A DNA stretch of 64,000 nt from Ailanthus altissimus (taxonomy: Eukaryota > Streptophyta > Magnoliopsida > Sapindales > Simaroubaceae), in contig OX327691.1 of the NCBI GenBank assembly GCA_946807835.1, positions 17,721,688 to 17,785,687 on the forward strand, written 5' to 3'. Positions 32,583 to 43,910 of this stretch are shown in pieces. Both the position numbers and the translations under genes were made by a program. How positions within the stretch are numbered: the stretch's first letter is position 1; every line of letters starts with the position of its first letter. The notes under the pieces are model-generated. The model searched no databases, was not told the origin of the DNA, and worked only from the letters and a program-made list of their open reading frames with translations.

Positions 32583-33124
32583 TTACAAAGTAGTGACTCT
32601 GATTAAGTCATTGTATAGAATGAACTTAATCGAGGGTAGTGGCTTAGTCAATATATCAGTAAGATTTTCAGACGACGCTATCTTTGTTAGACTAACTTCA
32701 CCACTTTGGACAATCTCTTGAATGTAATAGAGCTGCACATCAATGTGTTTAGACATCTCGTGAAACACTTGATGCTTGCTTAGGTGTATGACACTCTGAC
32801 TATTATAATACACACCGATGTTTATATCTTCAGTAGTCATTACCTCTGCGCATATGCCTTTAACCACACGGCCTCCTTAATTGCTTCTCCAATAGCTATG
32901 TACTCCGCCTTTGTGGTAGATAGTGCAACCACATATTGTAGATCTGATCTTCAACATACAATACATCCAAACACTGTGAATACGTAACCCGTCAACAATC
33001 TTCTTCTGTCTAGATCACCTATATAATTTGAGTCTATGTATCCTCTTACCATTACGCTACTGTCTTTATCCCTTGTATATATCAACTCGTGATTTAATGT
33101 CCCTTTGAGATATCTCAAAATCTA
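32583..33124 (-). pseudogene. Copia-3 RNase H
   Basis: Minus-strand reading from 33124 gives ILRYLKGTLNHELIYTRD, a GYIDSNYIGDLDRRR segment (family pattern GYxDSDYAGD), VALSTTKAEYIAIGEA and, at 32867-32583, the terminal KHIDVQLYYIQEIV segment of copia RNase H. Stops replace conserved tryptophans at 33122-33124 (TAG) and 32951-32953 (TGA). Confidence 0.85.
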
Positions 33125-34002
33125 CTTCACTGCAAGCCAATGATCCTTACCTAAATTTGCCATGTATCTACTCATTATACTCATAGCCTGTACTATGTCT
33201 GGTCTTATACAAATTATTACATACATGATGCTTCCTACAGTGCTTGCATACGATACTTTATTCATCTGCGGTTTTTCTTTTTTGGATGTTGGCGATTGTG
33301 TTACTGATAATTTGAAATGCATAGCCAAAGGGGTAGAGATAACATTTGAATTGGACATACCAAACGTTTTTAGGATCTTGAGTATATATCGCCGTTGAGA
33401 CAAGAAAATAAAATCTCTTCGTTCTCTTACAATATCCATACCTAATATCTTTTTTGCTGCTCCCAAATCCTTCATCTAAAACTCGCCACTCAATTGTCTC
33501 TTAGTTTTTATATTTCTTTCATGTTTCTACATGCGATCAATATATCATCAACGTATAAAAATAAATACACTATCTTACTACTCAAGCTCTTAAAGTACAC
33601 ACATCTGTTATACTTGTTTCTACTAAAGCCACAAGCCATCATAAACTCATCAAATCTCATATACCATTGTTTAGATGATTGCTTTAACCTATATATCGAC
33701 TTTTTTAGTAAACAAGCATAATCCTCTTTTCCAGGCTTTATAAACCTTTGTGACTGTGTCATATAAATCATCTCTTCAAGCTCGCTATGCAGAAAAATTG
33801 TCTTTACATTCATCTGCTCTAGATGTAAATCAAGATTTACATATATGGCAAATAAAATCCTAATGGATGTGTGCTTGATAACTGAAGAGAAAATCTCATT
33901 AAAGTCTACTTTCTCTCTGAGAGTAAAATATTGTGCAACTAACTTAGTCTTAAATCTTGTAGGCTCTATTTTTGGTATTCCCTCCTTAACCTTATACACC
34001 AC
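33122..34002 (-). pseudogene. Copia-3 reverse transcriptase
   Basis: The frame at 34002-33508 carries copia reverse transcriptase motifs: MNVKTIFLHSELEEMIYM, then YRLKQSSKQWYMRFDEFM and the catalytic FLYVDDILIA. A shift or short gap leads to 33475-33122 with KDLGAAKKILGMDI and YASTVGSIMYVIICIRPDI. The YVDD box is intact, but frameshifts and the missing stretch at about 33480-33508 make it a pseudogene. Confidence 0.9.
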
Positions 34003-34359
34003 TTACACCCTACTAATTTCTTTTGAGGTTTCTCTACTAACTTTCCAAGTATTATTTTTTCTAAGTGAATTAATCTCTTCTTCCATGGTTTATTGCCATT
34101 CATTCTTATTTTTACTCTTCATAGTCTCACTACATGTTCTAGACTCATTAAATTCAAAAGTGTAAGCAGAGTTAAAGACATGAGTAACTAAATCTGTTTG
34201 TGCATACCTGATTGGTGGGTTAATCATTATCCTTAGCCTGTCTCTGGCTAGCTGGTACTGTTCAAGTTCTATATCAGGAGTCCTAGTCTTTCCTTGGGTA
34301 GATTTAGAGGAATTTGCCAGTGTTCTTGATTCATCTTCAAGGATCTCCTTGTTGAAGTG

Positions 34360-34758
34360 CTAATCTGAGGGTATATCAGATCTACATTTAGCCTCCACTT
34401 CAACTTCTATTGACTCGGGTGCTGAGTCTTCCATAAACACAGGTTCTGCCTTCTCATTTTCTTGGGAGGCTTTCAACATTGTCATCTCATCGAACGTCAC
34501 ATCATGTCTTATGATACTCCTTGATGGTATCAACTCTTTACACCACACCTTGTATCTTTAAACTCCTTTGGGATACCCTATGAATACTTCTTTGATAGCT
34601 TTAGGTACTAACTTCTCATTCTTCACACAAATAAAGGTGGGACAACAAAAAATTTTTAGGTGATCATACTTAAAAGGGTTTTTAGACCATTTTTCTTTTA
34701 GCGTCTTAAAGTTTATTGCTGATGAGAGATTTCTATTAATCAAGTAAGCCGCAGTCAT
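34360..34758 (-). pseudogene. Copia-3 integrase tail and linker
   Basis: 34758-34558 reads MTAAYLINRNLSSAINFKT and ends VFIGYPKGV, the conserved end of the copia integrase core (usual YLINRxPSxxL... FLGYxxGVKGY). 34548-34360 is the acidic linker before reverse transcriptase (CKELIPSRSIIRHDVTFDE). Confidence 0.8.
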
Positions 34759-35015
34759 TACAACTTCTCCCTAGAACGCCTTAGACATCTTTGCACTGGT
34801 AAGCATGCATTGAACCTTTTGAGTATGGTCCTATTCATTCTCTCAGTTACGTCATTCTGCTGCGGTGTTGATCTCACAGTTCTATACCTTGTAATTCCAT
34901 GCTTGACACAAAACCCATCAAGCTCTCTATTGCAAAACCAAAGCCTTTGTCAGTTCTTAACCTCTTAACCATTTTACTAGTCCGATTCTCAACCAAAGCC
35001 TTCTAAGTCTTGAAC
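34759..35015 (-). pseudogene. Copia-3 integrase core remnant
   Basis: Minus-strand frames give QQNDVTERMNRTILK near 34810-34865, equal to the TPQQNGVAERxNRTL block of retroviral-type integrases, and the segment towards the DDE residues in damaged frames. Confidence 0.75.
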
Positions 35016-35475
35016 GTATCAAATATTTAGTCCTTAATTTTTAACACATAGACCCACAACTTCTTTGAATAGTCATAAATTAAACTGAGAAAATACCCAG
35101 CACCACAACGAGTAGCTATTTGAGCTGGTCCCCAAAGATCTAGGTTTATGTAGTCAAGAGTTCCCTTAGTGTTTGGGGTACTCACTTGCTGTTCAGGGAG
35201 CTCACTTGCTGTTTGGGGCGTTGTGGCGCCTACGCCTGGGCATCATTTTCTCATTTCGTATCAAATATTTGGTCCTTACTTTTCAACACATAGACCCACA
35301 ACTTCTTTGAATAGTTATAAATTAAACTGAGAAAATACCTAGCACTACCACGAGTAGCTATTTGAGCTGGTCCCCAAAGATCTGGGTTTATGTAGTCTAG
35401 AGTCCCCTTAGTGTTTGGGGCACTTGCTGTTTGAGGCGCTGCGACGTTTACTCTTAGGCATCATTTTCTTCTTTC
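35016..35475 (-). repeat. Tandem duplication of an integrase-LTR junction, unit 242 bp
   Basis: Copy 1 starts at 35016 and copy 2 at 35258, each from 'gtatcaaatattt' through 'cacatagacccacaacttct' and 'gggtttatgtagt'. The coding sense is minus-strand integrase (INLDLWGPAQIATR). Between the copies lies LTR-like sequence. Confidence 0.8.
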
Positions 35476-35572
35476 GTCTTTCTTTCGCGTCCGTCTTTGA
35501 TCCTCGCATACCCAACACACTTGATTTATTCTTCAAATCATATTCAAATAATTTTTAATCAACTTTCTCACA
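35430..35572 (-). repeat. 5' LTR fragment of Copia-3
   Basis: Matches 32370-32513 (shared 'aatttttaatcaactttctcaca'-type end, here at 35549-35572). It is joined straight to integrase sequence, so gag, protease and most of this LTR are deleted. Confidence 0.65.
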
Positions 35573-36813
35573 ATTACCAAACATGTGGACTTATCTGACA
35601 CCTTTTGACCTAGAATTATGATCAACCAAGTCATTTGTAGAAAAAAAAAACTACTTGTCGCACATGAGGCGGTCTTAGCCTTTGAATGTCTTTTAATGGT
35701 TGAGATCTCCTCTGAGTATAATTATAAATTCAGCCACCTTTGTTACTTCACTATATATATATATGCTACTGGTTTTGAATTTTTTTAGTGAAAGAAACTT
35801 TATACTCTAAATCTTAGCACCATTTTTCTGAATTCGAGCTTTCCTAAGCTTTTAACACTGAAAAAGGTTTTTATTAGTTCTCCTCTATTTGCTTAAGTTT
35901 TTCTATTTTAGGATGCCTTTTTGCGTTTTTGGGTTTGAAATTGCATGTTATTGGCCATGTTTTTCATTTTCTGTATTTTGTTGGTAATTTATATGATTTA
36001 GTGTTCTTGGGTTTTTGTTTGGTTATCCAAATCTCGTCTCTCATAGTAGAAATATTGTATTAGACAAACATGTCATCTGATTGAAATCTCTAGGATTAGT
36101 CATAAAATATCTCGGCGCAGGACTTCGGTTAGGCCATGATTGACTCTAATGTTATGATAAACCGACAAAGCAAATAAAGCAATACGGTCTAATGTCTGAG
36201 TGCATCATTAAGATAATTTTAAAAGATATAGATATTACAATTTAATAGTCACTTTTCTTAAAAAAGAAAAAAGAGCCTTTCGAAAAAATTGAAGCCTAAA
36301 CAGCTGCCTAAATTACCCGAGGAAAGAGCCTACGGCTCTTCTTAAGATCCCGATCTCCAATCTCCAGTGTTTAATTTCTTATTTGATCTCCGATTTCTTC
36401 ATTAATGGGTTTGGTTGATCATGACAAGAGAAGAGAAAAGAGCCCAGATGAGGCTTTGACCAAGTAGATGCCTTACTCCAATGCTCTATCCATGTCAAAT
36501 TAAGTTGGGAATTTTTACATTGTTTGAAAGAATTACAGCTTTTAGGAAGGCAATTTTTAAGTGTATTTACTTTTTTTTTTCAAGTGAAAGCCTTCGTTGA
36601 AGGTGTTTCCTTCTTGTTACATAAGAACAAAAGTAAAAGAACGATTTCTTTTTAAAAAAAAATTAATTTTATTTTTCAGTCTTTGAAAAAGATGGAAGAC
36701 ATATATTTGTTTGGAATAATAGGATAGAATAAGATAAATTTATTAGAATTAAAAATGATTGTATAAGATAAAAATAGGATTAAATTAATTATAATAAAAT
36801 TGATGTTTGGTGT
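35573..36813. other. Intergenic, nothing recognised
   Basis: Includes 'atatatatat' near 35752, scattered hairpin-like words and no sustained coding frame. Confidence 0.5.
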
Positions 36814-37931
36814 TGTTGGGAGTAAAAATTAGTGAAACTCAACCCAACTTAAGGGATCTTAGTCCAACACTCAAGTTCATACCTCATGAGCAGCTCGACC
36901 CAAAATGAGCTACCTTAGTGTGATTGAGCTCGGGTCTGAATACTTAAACCTTTATAACTCGGCCCATAAAGTCCATTTAGTAGGACCTGCATAAGACACG
37001 TGTTGTCACTTAGTAGCGGTGTTAGAGGACACGTCACAAGAGCTTGGGTATTTGCTACATCATTATGGGCCCACTAGTAGACGTACACGTCAGTACGATA
37101 TCACTACTAGGACTCACTAGAGGAGCATTTGAATGCCACGTCACCTAACTATCTAACATAAAGATAAGGTTGGATAAGAGAATCCTCAATTAGCTAATGA
37201 GAGAACGCTACATCAACTAGTATAATGACTTTATCTATTGCTGACACTGCTAATACAATAAACAAAAGATGTCTTAGATGAATCTGCTAAGCTTAGAGGG
37301 ATAGAGTCAGACAACCTTTTAATACTCATCAGGTCTCACCAACTCAACTTGACAGCTCAAAAAGTAACCAATCACCAATATTCATAGTACTCCAAATGTA
37401 AGGGGAGGTCAGATGATCTTCTTGCCCTTTCAAGTGAAGTTCTTTAAAATACCCTTCATGATAATGACTATTCTTCAATCGTAACTTGTCACGTGTCTTC
37501 CATAAGGTAAAATCTCTATACTGGCATCCTCAAGCTCAAGTTAAATATCTAAAATTAAAAGGTGGTAAGGGACTTTTGAACAATTCAAAATTTGAACTCT
37601 CTTAAGTAAGAGAAAACTTTCATCTTTCTCTCTAGAATTTTTACACATTTTCTAAGGCAAGTAAACCTTAAGAAATTTTCTCCATGACACACCTACCTGA
37701 CCTCATGTGCTTTGTGTTCCTCAAGTCTCCTTAGTCCCCTTAATTCGCCTAACTTTAGTCTAGTATTTAGATCACTCTTAGCTCAACCTTAAACTCTTCA
37801 CCATCAAAACGATCTGCAACTCAATCATTGTTGAAAGAAGGACTAAGAAACTTGAAGTTTCTAACATCATTTTCTCTCTCACACAATTAGTTAGAGCCGA
37901 TTGCCCCTAGACCAAAATTTGGATCCTAACA
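36814..37931. mobile_element. Solo LTR, 1118 bp
   Basis: Starts TGTTGGGAGTAAAAATT and ends TTGGATCCTAACA. Flanks are ggtgt (36809-36813) and agtgt (37932-37936), four of five identical. It is less AT-rich than its surroundings and non-coding. No internal region adjoins it. Family (copia or Ty3) not decided. Confidence 0.65.
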
Positions 37932-38878
37932 AGTGTTATTTAGGATTAGGATTAGATTAGACTAATTGAAATAATTTTAAAATTTATATAATTAAATATA
38001 TTAATATTAATTAAATTAACTATTACGTATTTAAATTATTTATTTGTAATAATACAAAATATGTGGCGATAATATAAAAAATAATTTTTTTTAACTTTTT
38101 GGCTTAATATAAAAAATGAAAATGATATTATAAATAATTTAATATTTGTTTTCAAATATTAAAAAAAAACTAGTCAATTTCAGTCGTTTAGCTCAATTCA
38201 TCTTTATTTAAAATTCAGTAAAAAAAAACACTACATTAATCCCATAATTTAAGAATAAGTGGCGGGTCTTATGTGGGGCCCGTTAATTCTATTTGATAAT
38301 TTATTTTTTTATTTAAATGTTGGATTGAACTAAAAATAATCTAATCCTGTGTTTTCTCTCAAATCAAATAACAGTAACTGGCTAAGGAGTTGGATAAAGT
38401 TTTATTGTTATTTTTTTAATTATTGTTGTCTATTTGTTAGTGTTTTTTTTATTTTATATCGAGATTAAAATACATTTTTCCAGTAAAAAAAAAAAAGATT
38501 TAGCAATAACGATTCTAACAGCAAGGGGGTGTTGGAGTATTTCTCAAATCACAAAGGTGCTGTTAAAGAGTATTGGGTCAAAGCAGAGGAGAGAAACTGA
38601 AAATTTCCCCAATAATATTACGTAGAGGGCAGGGGGCAGGAATGGAAATGAAAAGCCCTGCCCCGGGGTGCTCGTCGAACTCGGAATCCCTCGGAATGGA
38701 AATTTGTGCAAAAAGACGAGGGAATCACTGTGACGTTCAATTAGGAAATTGCTTGAAGTAGAAGTCATAAATAGTTAATTTAGAAAGGCAATTGAGTATG
38801 CAAGGATGGAAAGAAACAAAAAGCCTTAAAAACAAGGGCACCCAATTGGTGCAAATCCATTGCAATCAATGTCTATTG
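37932..38878. other. 3' flank of MATE-B, no gene seen
   Basis: AT-rich to about 38500, then less so. Small frames at 38434-38761 show no motif. The end may include the MATE-B 3' untranslated region. Confidence 0.5.
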
Positions 38879-41800
38879 TTATAAACTTCGATTCTTTATC
38901 TGATCACCTGTGTTGGGATCTGACCACTTCTTTACACGTTGAGCAGCAATTTCAGCCTGTAAATCCAACAAAATGGTAAAGGTTTTGAAACTATACATTT
39001 TTCATGAAGAAGAAAAATATTGCAATTTCAAATCTCACCTCCTTTTCCCAATCGCATCGGGCGGTTATTATGGCCAAGATAACGGTTTGAACAAAAGTTC
39101 CACCAAAGATCATCCCACCCCAGATACCCTGATGCATCATTGAATGATTAAATCACAAAAACCAGCGTTATACTCTGTGATCCTACTGATCATTATCTCT
39201 AATAAGTTTGTAATACTGCGTAACATCACAGAATTTGCCCTAGAGTTTCCAAACTAAAAACAAGTTCATGCTCAGAGACGAGTAACATCCTTTGATGCAA
39301 CAAGAGAACAAAAAGAACATCTAAACTTACCATGACACTCAATTTGAATACCCATCCCATCAAATATCCAAGGGGAAGTCCTATAATGTAATAGCAACCA
39401 AGATTTACGTATGCAACTGTTGCTTGCCATCCAGATCCAACAGCCACTCCTGCAACAGTAAAAAATACTGGTGTCACAAATTCTACATTATGACATTTCT
39501 TGAAGTTCATTGACACCACCTAATGTAATGTTGATGAAAATTCACCTGATAAAACTGGCTGAACGCTGTTGAGGAGAATGGTGACCGCTAAGAGATAAGA
39601 TAGCTTTTCAACTTCCTGGAGGACATCTTCACTGGAAGTAAATATTAATGCAACCTTGTCTCGAAGAATCATTATGAGTATGCAAAATATGAGACCAATT
39701 ATTATTGACTGTGCCACAGACACAATTGTCGCGAAACGTGCACCCTTTCCGTTCCCAGCTCCCAGCTCATTCGCCACCCTTACTCTGTCAATTTTATGCT
39801 ACAGATATTATCAACGGTAATAATGTATTCATCTTCATGAAAATGATTTGTGCCATAATACCCATGCAAGTTATCAACATACACAATATGATTGAAAATA
39901 TATATTGTTTTTATTGTTAGATTTTGACCCACTTGATCAAGAATCGGTAATCATCAAAGCTTAAGTTGGTTCAGGATTATCGTGTTTTCTGCTTAATTTT
40001 AAGAACATAATAGTTAAAATATTCTATAAACACTTAAAATTTTTACTTTTCCAATTTTAGATGATTTTACTTTACAACTGTTCAGTAAAAACCTACGTTA
40101 TAGAATCATAATTCATGAAATTTTACTAAGGCAATTAATGTTTTTCCTTCATAATAACTGTGTCTTTCGAATTGCCATACTACAATACCAACGAGAACCT
40201 TAGAAGAGCACGATTCTTATCAAATCTTCTATGGTTTTTCTTTTACTACTCTTTGTCTTAATTTTTTAATAAATATAAACATACCTTTTCTTCAATACTG
40301 ATTTTCTCATTTAAAAGTGAGCAATTACCCTACAAGGAGACGATGACTCTAATTGAAAAAATCATAGAAAAAGCGATAAAAATATAAAACTATATTAGAG
40401 TAATCGGCAGATTCTCTTTATTATATAGTGAGATCAGCTAACGGCCCAAGGCCTAAGAGGATTCTATTGGAGGTATAAATCCTTAATTTCTTGTTTTTGT
40501 CAACTATGTATGTATTTCAGTATTCCAGATAAATTGGTAAAAAGAATTTAAGTTTTATGACTGTTTTTCTTCTTACTTTCCCAAAAAAAAAAAAAAATCC
40601 CCTTAATTAACAGGAAGTAAATTTGTTCAATCACTGTGACTTTTCAGTAATTTGCGTACTGTGATTCAGAATTAGTACCCGGTCGCGGCCAAGAAAGCTA
40701 AAGGAATCATCATTTCCCATCCATTGATACTCATGCTGCATAAAAAGATATCAAATTACCACCAGCAACTCGTTAAACCATGCGCTAAACGTAGGTTCTT
40801 CATAATGAATTTGAAGGATACACATTTTAAATCATAATGAAAAAAAAGAATAAAGTCAAGAAAATCATTTACCAGACAGACAAGGCATCCACAGCTAAAG
40901 TGGCATTGCTCAAATGCCCAGTCATCAGTATCAATATTCTATAGTACCAATTTTCCAAGCTGTAAAAAAAAGTTCCAAGAAAAATAACAATATATCACAT
41001 CAATAACAACAGTGATAATCATAATAATTAAAAAGAAGGAAAACGAGAATTAAATAATCTCTTACAGGCTTTTTATCTTTATGGTCGTAGATGGTGGAAT
41101 TTCCAGGAAAAAGAAATTGGACTTAATTTTTTTTGGAACAACATAAATTATATATATATATATATATATAAAGAGAGAAAGAGAGAGAGAGTAATACGAT
41201 ACCATAGCATAACTCCAGAAGCTACAGAGAGTTTGGTATATTCCCAGAGGCCAGAAAAGGCTTCCAATGAGAAACCAGTCCAAGTTAAAGGACACCCACC
41301 AAAGACTACATAGCCAAAAAGCCCAAGAAACAAGACCCACCAAGAAATATCGAGGGCCACAGCTGCCCCCAAAACACCCAAATCTAGTACATACACGAAT
41401 ATCCAACTTGTCAACACATTTATCACTAAACCCACCAAAGACACCCACGCTATCACTTGATTTTTCAGCTGGCTTTGCAAGAATCTCTGTAACGGAAACT
41501 GAAACGCAAAGCTGAAATGCAGCGGTATCAACCACAGCGCAACCACCCCCGACAGCTCCGCCACATCATCCGGCTGTCCCAGCCATTTCAGAATCGGAGT
41601 GGCAAATACGTAAACTGGGAGTAATAGGAAGCAAAACAAGAAGAGGACAATCCATGATCTTTGCAGGTAAACGCCCAACATGTGATATCTTTTGGCCCCA
41701 AAAGCTTGCCCACAAAGTGTCTCCAATGCGCTTGCCATTCCTAACTAGTTATCATCAAAAACCGAATGTTAAAAACAATTAGAGAAAATTAACTAGGTTT

Positions 41801-42123
41801 GGTAAAAAGGAAAAAAGAAAAGGTGATTTGATATTCATGATTAATACCAGAAGGCCAAAATTGAAGCCAACGATGACAGTGTTGGCTATAGAGATGGCGG
41901 CGAGTTCAACATCACCAAGGTGGCCAGCAAAGGCTTGAGTGATGATGTTCATGGTGTAAGAAGAAATCCGGCTGAATATTGCCGGACCCACGATTTGCCA
42001 TAGCTTCTTTGATTCAATCCAGACTCTCGACTTCAAGTCCTTGCTACTATCATCTTGTTCACCATCAAAGCCTTCGCTTAACAAGGGCTGGTTCGAATGC
42101 CCATCTCTGTCGACACTACCCAT
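38879..42123 (-). CDS. MATE-B: multidrug and toxic compound extrusion transporter (DTX27/29-like)
   Basis: Second intact MATE antiporter, 495 aa. Exons: 42123-41848, 41744-41203, 40959-40873, 40735-40679, 39784-39546, 39449-39331, 39128-39039, 38956-38879; all introns GT...AG, total 1488 nt. Hydrophilic N-tail (about 37 aa), then twelve hydrophobic segments. Motifs: [17 protein letters not shown] (exon 1), [17 protein letters not shown] (exon 2), [44 protein letters not shown] (exon 5), [17 protein letters not shown] (exon 6), tail [11 protein letters not shown]1 keeps the family pattern [13 protein letters not shown]. Intron 2 is 243 bp; intron 4 (894 bp) is longer than in MATE-A (181 bp). 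Exon 3 is about 90% identical to MATE-A at DNA level. Substrate and membrane (vacuole or plasma) cannot be read from sequence. Confidence 0.95.
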
Positions 42124-42207
42124 GGATTGAAGTATTGTATTTTCCTCAATTCTCTGTAAGAAAGAGGGGGTTGGTTATTTCGTTTTAATGAATACGAGTT
42201 ACAAAAT

Positions 42208-42273
42208 GGCACGTAAGTTTTAAGGGGTGCGATTGTGGACACATACACCGAGTTAAAAGAAGTTGACGTGTCT
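42208..42273 (-). promoter_or_regulatory. ACGT-core motifs upstream of MATE-B
   Basis: Two ACGT elements lie 85-150 bp upstream of the ATG: 'ggcacgta' (42208-42215) and 'tgacgtgtc' (42264-42272, GACACGTCA on the gene strand). Such elements bind plant bZIP factors in ABA and stress promoters. No clear TATA box is visible. Confidence 0.25.
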
Positions 42274-42627
42274 CCAGACCAGTCGGTAGCCGATGTCCTT
42301 CGTTTCAGTCTTTGGTCAATCTTTATTCTTTTTTAACGGATCACGTGAAATGGAAAATTAGTTGAGACGCACTTGAGGGCTTTTATTATATTTCTTCCCA
42401 AAGATTAATTCAATTTTCGGAAATAAAGCAAAACATAATGCTTGTTCAAGGTTTTGGCCTTCGCCCATAGGGACAATAATTATAATGCAATGCATAAAAA
42501 TTAGAGAAACAAAAACTTTACGTTGCATTCGTATTTAATTATTTATGTTGAGTTTCGGATTCAATTTAATTTTTTTCCTTTCTTAAATTATCAATGTGAA
42601 ATTTGTAATCCAAAATCATGTTTATGA

Positions 42628-43330
42628 TGTTGGTAATATTTAGAATAAATTCGGGAACATGTCGGAATTATTTTGGAGCCGGAAGTATGTGTGGAAAAGG
42701 TGAAATTCTAATGGAACAGTTGAAAAAATTGCAGAAGAAAACAGGAAAAAATTTCCAGGTGTGGGTGCCGCGGCGCTGGAAGCGCTGGCGGCGGCATTGG
42801 TTCCAGAATGTCAATGCCGCGGCGCTGCACTGTTTACGGTCACTGTTCACTGTTCACAATCAGAAAATTCCAAATTTAGGTTTTTCCTTTTCCGTTTTTT
42901 TTGGTATTTTAGACTTCATATAAATATCCCATTATGCCTAGGGTTATGAAATATGAGAAACACTCTCAAAACTCTTTAGAACAAACCCTAGAGCTCCATA
43001 ATTCAATTGTATCATTCCTTGATCTTGTATGATCAATTCTCTTGTAATCAACCAAAGAATAAGAGAGACTTGGATCTTTGATCCACCGTGGACGTAAGCA
43101 ATTTGCTGAACCACGTATTTTGTGTCTTTGTATGGTATATTTCTACTTTTCTCTATTGTCAATACTTAGCTCTACAATTTAGCTTGTTGTTCTTGCTTGA
43201 ATTGTTTTAAACTACTTCATTACTTGTATTCTCTACGTATTCCGCTGCGTGTTAATCTCTACAACTTTCCTTAAATTCCACTCCTTGTAGAGGATTATAC
43301 AGCTGTGTTTTTCTCAATCACTTGATAACA
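42628..43330 (+). repeat. Probable solo copia-type LTR
   Basis: Starts TGTTGGTAAT and ends CTTGATAACA. A GC-rich patch with repeated 'gccgcggcgctg' (42767-42830) lies in the U3-like part. Downstream are 'gtggacgtaagcaatttgctgaaccac', an arrangement common in plant copia R/U5 regions, and pyrimidine-rich sequence. No target duplication or primer site is seen. Confidence 0.45.
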
Positions 43331-43910
43331 TTATTCACCAATTCTTTTCTAGAAATGGCTAACCATAGCATATTCCATGCAGGAAATTGGTTATCATGCG
43401 AGGATCACGCTTTTAATTTGGTTGGTTTCATGGTTAACGGATATAATTATAAAGTTAAGTTAATAAATTAAGTTAAATGATATAATATATATGACTCACA
43501 AGTCACAATTTGTTTTTATGTCCAAGTAAAAGATTTTGAGATAGGCACTACAGTAAAAAGCTGGATTATGCAATTGTTAAGACATATGTAATATATTCTT
43601 TCTTTTTAGCTACTAGCAAAAGATGCTTGTTCCCCATAAAAAGAAAAAAATTCTTATTCCCATGTTTCAGGACATGCCAAATAATTCGTACTTAAAACTT
43701 TTGTAATCATGAATCAAGATAGCTGCATTATCAAATAAAATGTTAAGATACAAATGGAGGACCTAATACTCAATTATGTTCTTAGAACATTGAAAACGAT
43801 TCACTAAAATACTTATTCTTAATGATTTTATATATATTTATATCAAAAACCGTTCAGTCAATAATGGGCAATCATTGTTCAATCGCCAAAATGTTTTTAT
43901 TATATTATTA
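43331..43910. other. AT-rich intergenic, no gene seen
   Basis: No coding frame or repeat terminus recognised. Confidence 0.55.

Noticed and set aside
41062..41535. 157-aa minus-strand frame overlapping MATE-B exon 2
   Set aside because: It is exon 2 DNA in another frame plus intron sequence with a GA/TA tract; no independent gene.
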